Source of the DNA: Armatimonadota bacterium
GTDB taxonomy: Bacteria; Armatimonadota; Zipacnadia; Zipacnadales; FEN-943
Assembly (NCBI GenBank): GCA_026419655.1
Contig: JANZZA010000629.1
Coordinates: 1-10,556 of the forward strand
Length of the DNA stretch: 10,556 nucleotides
Direction of reading: 5' to 3'
The notes under the pieces were generated by a model. It did not search any database and had not been told where the DNA came from. It saw nothing but the letters and a program-made list of their open reading frames with translations. Of this stretch, positions 8,401-10,556 are shown one piece after another. Numbering within the stretch: the stretch's first letter is position 1; each line of letters starts with the position of its first letter. A program made the translations under genes and the position numbers.

Positions 8401-9945
8401 CCGCAAATCCACCAGCGCTGGCGCCGGCTCCACTGCCACCCTGGGCGTGAGCGCGACGGGAATCTCGTGAGCGGACAGCAGCGGCCACCAGCCTGTCGCG
8501 GGCATTCCCACGTATCCCACCCCTCGCGGCGTCCACTCCAGGGGCACAGTTTTGACGACTGCCTGCTTGCCCAGGTCCACCACAGCCAGTTGGCGCGTCG
8601 CCCGGCAGGTCACGAACAGCCTATTTATTGGCGTCGGCGGCACCAGTTCCGGCCGCTGCAACGCCACCGTGCCAACCACAGCCACACCGCACGGCCCACC
8701 GGGCACGCTAATTTCCCTTGTCATCTCCAGCTTTTCCAGGTCTATCACAATCACCCGGTTGCGGGCTGCGTCCGCTGCGTAAGCGGACTTCTTCTCAGCG
8801 TCAACGAGCAGGTCTGTTGGATGTCCGCCCACCGCAATCGCCTTCACCAGGCTCATGGTGGCTGCGTCCACGACGCCAATTTTCCCGGCTGCGGGCGCTG
8901 TGAAGAGGACATGATTGCCATGGAGAGCAAGCCTTTCCGGACCTGGCCGTGCGAGACCTGCTGAGGCCTGGCCACCGGTGCGCGCCGCCGTAACGAAGGA
9001 CACATCAAGGTCTCGCGGCTGTCCCTTCTCCCACATGCGAAGCACGTGGGGCCGGGGGCTGTCGAAGGTCCGTTCCCCCGCCCACGTGACTGAGCGCCGT
9101 ACTTCGCAGACCCGGTATTGTTGTTCGTCAGCCGGCACTTCGGCGAGGGTTCGCACGTCGAAGGTGCGCTGCTGAAACCGCACCAGGGCTCTGTCGGGAG
9201 ATTCCGGGTATGCGGCTACGCTTATCGGCGGCGCAGGCAGACCCACCGTAGTGACTATTCGCGTCCGGGCAGGATCAACGACGCACAGGCATCCTCCGGT
9301 CCTGCATGCCACCAGAAGCAGTCCTTCGCTGAGCGCCAGCGACCACGGTTCATGCGGAGTTTTCACCGATACAGTGGCTTTGCGGGCGCCAGCGTCTACG
9401 AAAACCACGCGGTCGCCCAGACCGTCCGCCACGTAAAGACGCCCTTTTGCTTCATCCGCCACCATGTCGGTCAAGTATCCACCGATTGAGATATGTCCGA
9501 CGATCTTGCCGGAGAGCGGGTCAAAGATTCCCACTTGGCCGGCCGCAGGTGCTGTGAAAAACACCAGGCCTTTGCAGGCGACCACCACGTCGGGCCCAGG
9601 CAGCGCATCCAGGGGATAGGGGAAACGTCGGGCTGCGCGGCGTTCGCCGCTGCGCCACCACAGCGGCTTTATTGCAAGATTCATGGGCTGGTCGGCGCGG
9701 AAGGTGAATTCAAGCCTTGCACCTTCGCCGGTAGCTTCCATGTATTTCCCGCCGCTGGCGAGCACATCGGAAATCTCGCGCCACGACCCGTGGCCCACTG
9801 CCGCCTCGGCCTCCCACGTCCTCCATTCCTCGCCGGTGGGCACCCGGAAGACGGCATGGGCGGGCGTGAGCCATGCAGCAGCTCCAGCACAAAGCGCTGT
9901 CACAATTAACACGCGCCGAACCGAAGCAGCTTCCCTGACCCTCAT
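5404..9945 (-). CDS. Exported beta-propeller / heparinase II/III-like polysaccharide lyase fusion
   Basis: A 1513-residue protein. The start at 9945 is supported by GGTGGTGA (9952-9959), six bases upstream, and by a clear signal peptide: basic MRVREAASVRR, hydrophobic VLIVTALCAGAAAW, likely cleavage after AHA (31). Residues 43-104 look like the first part of a galactose-binding-type carbohydrate-binding module (EAEAAVG, ASGGKYMEATGEGARLEF). Residues 120-480 are YVTN-type beta-propeller repeats, with one stretch (128-206) repeated at 346-423. Residues 585-655 read like the closing half of a carbohydrate-binding module (SITYRLDDG, GVHKITV, RLDGLQVAR). Residues 660-775 look like an Ig-type sandwich. 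From HPRLFFRKDDLPGIRERI (778-795) an alpha-helical toroid typical of heparinase II/III and alginate-lyase-like enzymes begins, followed by the beta-sandwich domain from about 1140, with a His-rich ARDHTTRHQPGHL segment (H1171, H1175, H1179) and VVVVYDR at 1321-1327. Inferred role: secreted beta-elimination of an acidic polysaccharide. Catalytic residues and substrate are not established. Confidence 0.88.
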   Translation of the reverse strand: MRVREAASVRRVLIVTALCAGAAAWLTPAHAVFRVPTGEEWRTWEAEAAVGHGSWREISDVLASGGKYMEATGEGARLEFTFRADQPMNLAIKPLWWRSGERRAARRFPYPLDALPGPDVVVACKGLVFFTAPAAGQVGIFDPLSGKIVGHISIGGYLTDMVADEAKGRLYVADGLGDRVVFVDAGARKATVSVKTPHEPWSLALSEGLLLVACRTGGCLCVVDPARTRIVTTVGLPAPPISVAAYPESPDRALVRFQQRTFDVRTLAEVPADEQQYRVCEVRRSVTWAGERTFDSPRPHVLRMWEKGQPRDLDVSFVTAARTGGQASAGLARPGPERLALHGNHVLFTAPAAGKIGVVDAATMSLVKAIAVGGHPTDLLVDAEKKSAYAADAARNRVIVIDLEKLEMTREISVPGGPCGVAVVGTVALQRPELVPPTPINRLFVTCRATRQLAVVDLGKQAVVKTVPLEWTPRGVGYVGMPATGWWPLLSAHEIPVALTPRVAVEPAPALVDLRTRAVRAAPDWLAAAAPKRAFVKVKVGTQVVDCRGDNQLVLQAGEKLVDASTVADYQGFPDRPLKKGDLPGSITYRLDDGAELDWTRNIWLRPDDNVLLVNDTEEYWRWNAPRITVGPGVHKITVTARGQCVRLDGLQVARMAEPVFSLQTRPEPWSLHSRVPSGAYHGVFYHTEPVRFTVEVRSRLTEPETVELSTELLNYLNQPVATYGPLCLQVARGRPAKATIRFAPRETGRFTLIARLKTPYGSLTREVRFVRLPKLAHPRLFFRKDDLPGIRERIARHPRLFQRYADWLARMCRKEGLFPDRFLPNGLTREELATAAPPNAPNPGQIYGWRMYELGARMLAVAFAAGYIPGADREDLEAALRPLWEKPSTSYYCQYHYHGPFFPGAEAALVDMAPDDLRAKLPLTKFFAERRGDMNVFPWTLVSLEEPLSPSDRALVYRIATLQTNFERYFETHEGTRGGTLWQNPWSGCYCPTQGIFLSLLFTSNFLGEDRFFENTFLRGYLTFMYYADPISDVRRLLPAMRRPGGEPWRWVMGAITDHPLHKTEYPWDEWVRKLDGELPAPEAQAVDELMALKGMPLTGPLVGGPHHFNTGVAVPLALALGWYDPDAPTVSRDELPPTALFDVQGLAAMRSGWDKNATEVAFWCGARDHTTRHQPGHLTVIRAGEFLLGTPALWGDDGNNTPSWGNTVVFGDRWIERWRINLQHPRAEEYALINRFSPAAWTYIARERRLHGYAPAENGWGGGVNMHGHTETLFAGEGKIVAYETRPEYDYVAGDATNAWPIEEAREHIRQVLFLKPDVVVVYDRAVPGPQGAPCRWIAATGPELSLDGRRFGVRAGSSALAGEFLLPRDVKLSTQEPLPSYQWKGQQFLQAEAAGNPVALAGQVEFLAVLTVGSEGLQPCQANAGQETGALVVTVATGDRTVTLRLNRSGALGGTITISQDGRQTVTHDLASKIQDTYVHWATDPRFARWTQEPRFSFVIPLSDRKGAAP

Positions 9946-9959
9946 CGCAGCTCACCACC

Positions 9960-10044
9960 GGGCGGTACTTGCCCCGATAATTTCTGGGCGGTGCGGCTGA
10001 CCCCGTGGGCGGACCGGGTTGCCAGCTCTCCTCGCACACCGCCC
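9960..10044 (-). promoter_or_regulatory. Structured leader of the large lyase gene with two competing stems
   Basis: Read on the minus strand, GGGCGGTG (10044-10037) pairs with CACCGCCC (9993-9986). A CG/CG step (10034-10033 with 9995-9994) continues inward past a two-base bulge. Inside lie GCTG/CAGC (10026-10023 with 9999-9996) and ACCC/GGGT (10019-10016 with 10003-10000), separated by a three-base bulge. The total is about 18 pairs in a 59-base element ending about 40 bases before the start codon. A second copy of one arm, ACCGCCC (9966-9960), directly abuts the ribosome binding site GGTGGTGA (9959-9952) and could pair with the same distal GGGCGGT instead. Mutually exclusive pairings next to a ribosome binding site are typical of attenuators and riboswitches. 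I recognise no known riboswitch class, and the RNA function is inferred. Confidence 0.4.
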
Positions 10045-10424
10045 TAGCCAAAGCGGGAGATGGACCTTCCCGGCGTCCGGTTCACCGCCGCGCCAGCCTT
10101 GTTACGACGGCAAACCAGGGAATCCTTCACGCCCTCGAGCAGGAGCAGGATGGTCTGCGTAGTTGGGCGCGGCGGCCGCAGAGAGGGAGAAGGGGCTTCC
10201 GAAGGAGGTTAGGGGTAAAACACTTTTTGAACCGTAGTCATTAGCAACGTGAGCCATCTTTGTGGACAAGGCAGGGTTTTCGGTGCAGCCTTCTCGTCTC
10301 AAATGGTCATCCTTCCTTACGGAGATTCGTCATCACCCATCTCCCCGCAAACTAGCGATGACGCCGCCAGGTCTTGCCACCCGTTGACAGTGTAAGGGGC
10401 TGTTGAGAAACCTTCTCAAAGGGG

Positions 10425-10540
10425 ACTGTTGCGAAGCTCACCTGGACGTAGCCCCCGGCCCGTGAACGGCACAGATTTATGCGGGCAACTTATACCGGGT
10501 GGAAGCGACTCACCATTGCAAAGAATGTTTTGCAACAGTA
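10425..10540. mobile_element. Possible remnant with insertion-sequence-like inverted ends
   Basis: ACTGTTGCGAA (10425-10435) is matched in inverted orientation by TTTGCAACAGT (10529-10539), 10 of 11 bases, enclosing about 115 bases without a transposase gene. CTGTTGCAAAA-like ends occur on several insertion-sequence families, which is why this looks like a small non-autonomous element or a decayed end pair. The right arm also takes part in a perfect 7-bp hairpin (TTGCAAA 10516-10522 with TTTGCAA 10529-10535). No target-site duplication is obvious. With short arms, chance similarity is quite possible. Confidence 0.25.
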
Positions 10541-10541
10541 A

Positions 10542-10556
10542 TCAAAGGGTTTCCCC
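10542..10556. repeat. Second, window-truncated copy of the palindromic repeat arm
   Basis: TCAAAGGGTTTCCCC at the right edge is identical to 2956-2970, the loop and right arm of the palindrome at 2939-2973. The left arm is absent here; the bases immediately to the left are the possible insertion-sequence-like end. A weaker resemblance to the same core occurs at 10405-10424 (GAGAAACC, then CTCAAAGGGG). Continuation beyond the window cannot be seen. Confidence 0.45.

Larger units (their letters stand above)
9946..10556. other. Long region without a convincing gene, upstream of the large lyase gene
   Basis: These 611 bases contain short frames on both strands, but none has a good ribosome binding site together with protein-like composition. 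The longest are Arg-rich or low-complexity, as expected from random GC-rich DNA. The part next to 9945 should carry the promoter and leader of the large lyase gene and is strongly structured (see 9960-10044). The rightmost part, about 10390-10556, holds inverted-repeat segments resembling insertion-sequence ends (10425-10435 and 10530-10540) and, at the window edge, an exact 15-base match to the palindrome at 2939-2973. TTGACA at 10384-10389 has no suitable -10 box at normal spacing. The region may be decayed mobile-element DNA; this is an inference. Confidence 0.6.

Noticed and set aside
10097..10108. CCTTGTTACGAC, identical to part of the complement of the 16S rRNA 3' end
   Set aside because: Only 12 bases match. 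The flanks do not follow 16S rRNA, and the spacing to the nearby CCTTCC is wrong, so it is most likely chance.
10005..10244. 79-codon plus-strand frame in the right-hand non-coding region
   Set aside because: The product is Arg-rich and low-complexity, there is no good ribosome binding site, and it overlaps the structured leader of the lyase gene.
10102..10302. 66-codon minus-strand frame starting with TTG
   Set aside because: It has an unusual start and no family resemblance; the nearby GGAAGG precedes an ATG whose frame stops after three codons.
1..10556. CRISPR arrays, tRNA genes, toxin-antitoxin pairs and phage-defence genes
   Set aside because: I looked for regularly spaced repeats, tRNA cloverleaf signatures and small paired genes and found none. 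The window is a carbohydrate-related region.

Overview
The window is GC-rich bacterial DNA, roughly 60% G+C by eye. Three of its four genes encode predicted carbohydrate-active proteins, two of them with secretion signals, and all four starts have recognisable ribosome binding sites. There are no tRNA or rRNA genes, CRISPR arrays, transposase genes or phage genes. The style suggests a polysaccharide-degrading environmental bacterium, for example of the Armatimonadota, Planctomycetota, Hydrogenedentota or Sumerlaeota type: very long exported lyase/propeller fusions, hypothetical glycosidases of the GHL6 kind, and no SusC/SusD pair. No marker gene fixes the phylum, so this is a guess from gene content.

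Layout: (1) 1-2209, minus strand: the first 736 codons of an exported protein with a concanavalin-like domain, a beta-sandwich region and the start of a glycosidase-like barrel; it runs off the left edge. (2) 2210-2437: divergent control region. (3) 2438-2815, plus strand: a 125-residue homologue of the Anabaena sensory rhodopsin transducer (ASRT), with no rhodopsin gene in the window. (4) 2816-3067: spacer with two strong hairpins. (5) 3068-5035, plus strand: a cytoplasmic 655-residue glycosidase-like protein (GHL6-type barrel, GH42-like middle domain, C-terminal beta-sandwich). (6) 5036-5403: spacer between convergent genes. (7) 5404-9945, minus strand: a 1513-residue exported protein with a beta-propeller, accessory sandwiches and a heparinase II/III-like (polysaccharide lyase) module. 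(8) 9946-10556: 611 bases without a convincing gene, holding a strongly structured leader for the large gene and degenerate repeat or insertion-sequence-like ends.

Inferred joint role: the two exported proteins would bind and cut an extracellular, perhaps uronate-containing, polysaccharide. The intracellular GHL6-type enzyme would process imported fragments. The small ASRT-like protein, whose family has been proposed to bind small molecules such as sugars, could sense or carry a breakdown product. No transporter or classical regulator is visible, so the system is incomplete here. I see no evidence for a wholly new system. The most noteworthy items are the ASRT/GHL6 pairing, the apparent insertion of a propeller into a carbohydrate-binding module, and the structured leader of the lyase gene.
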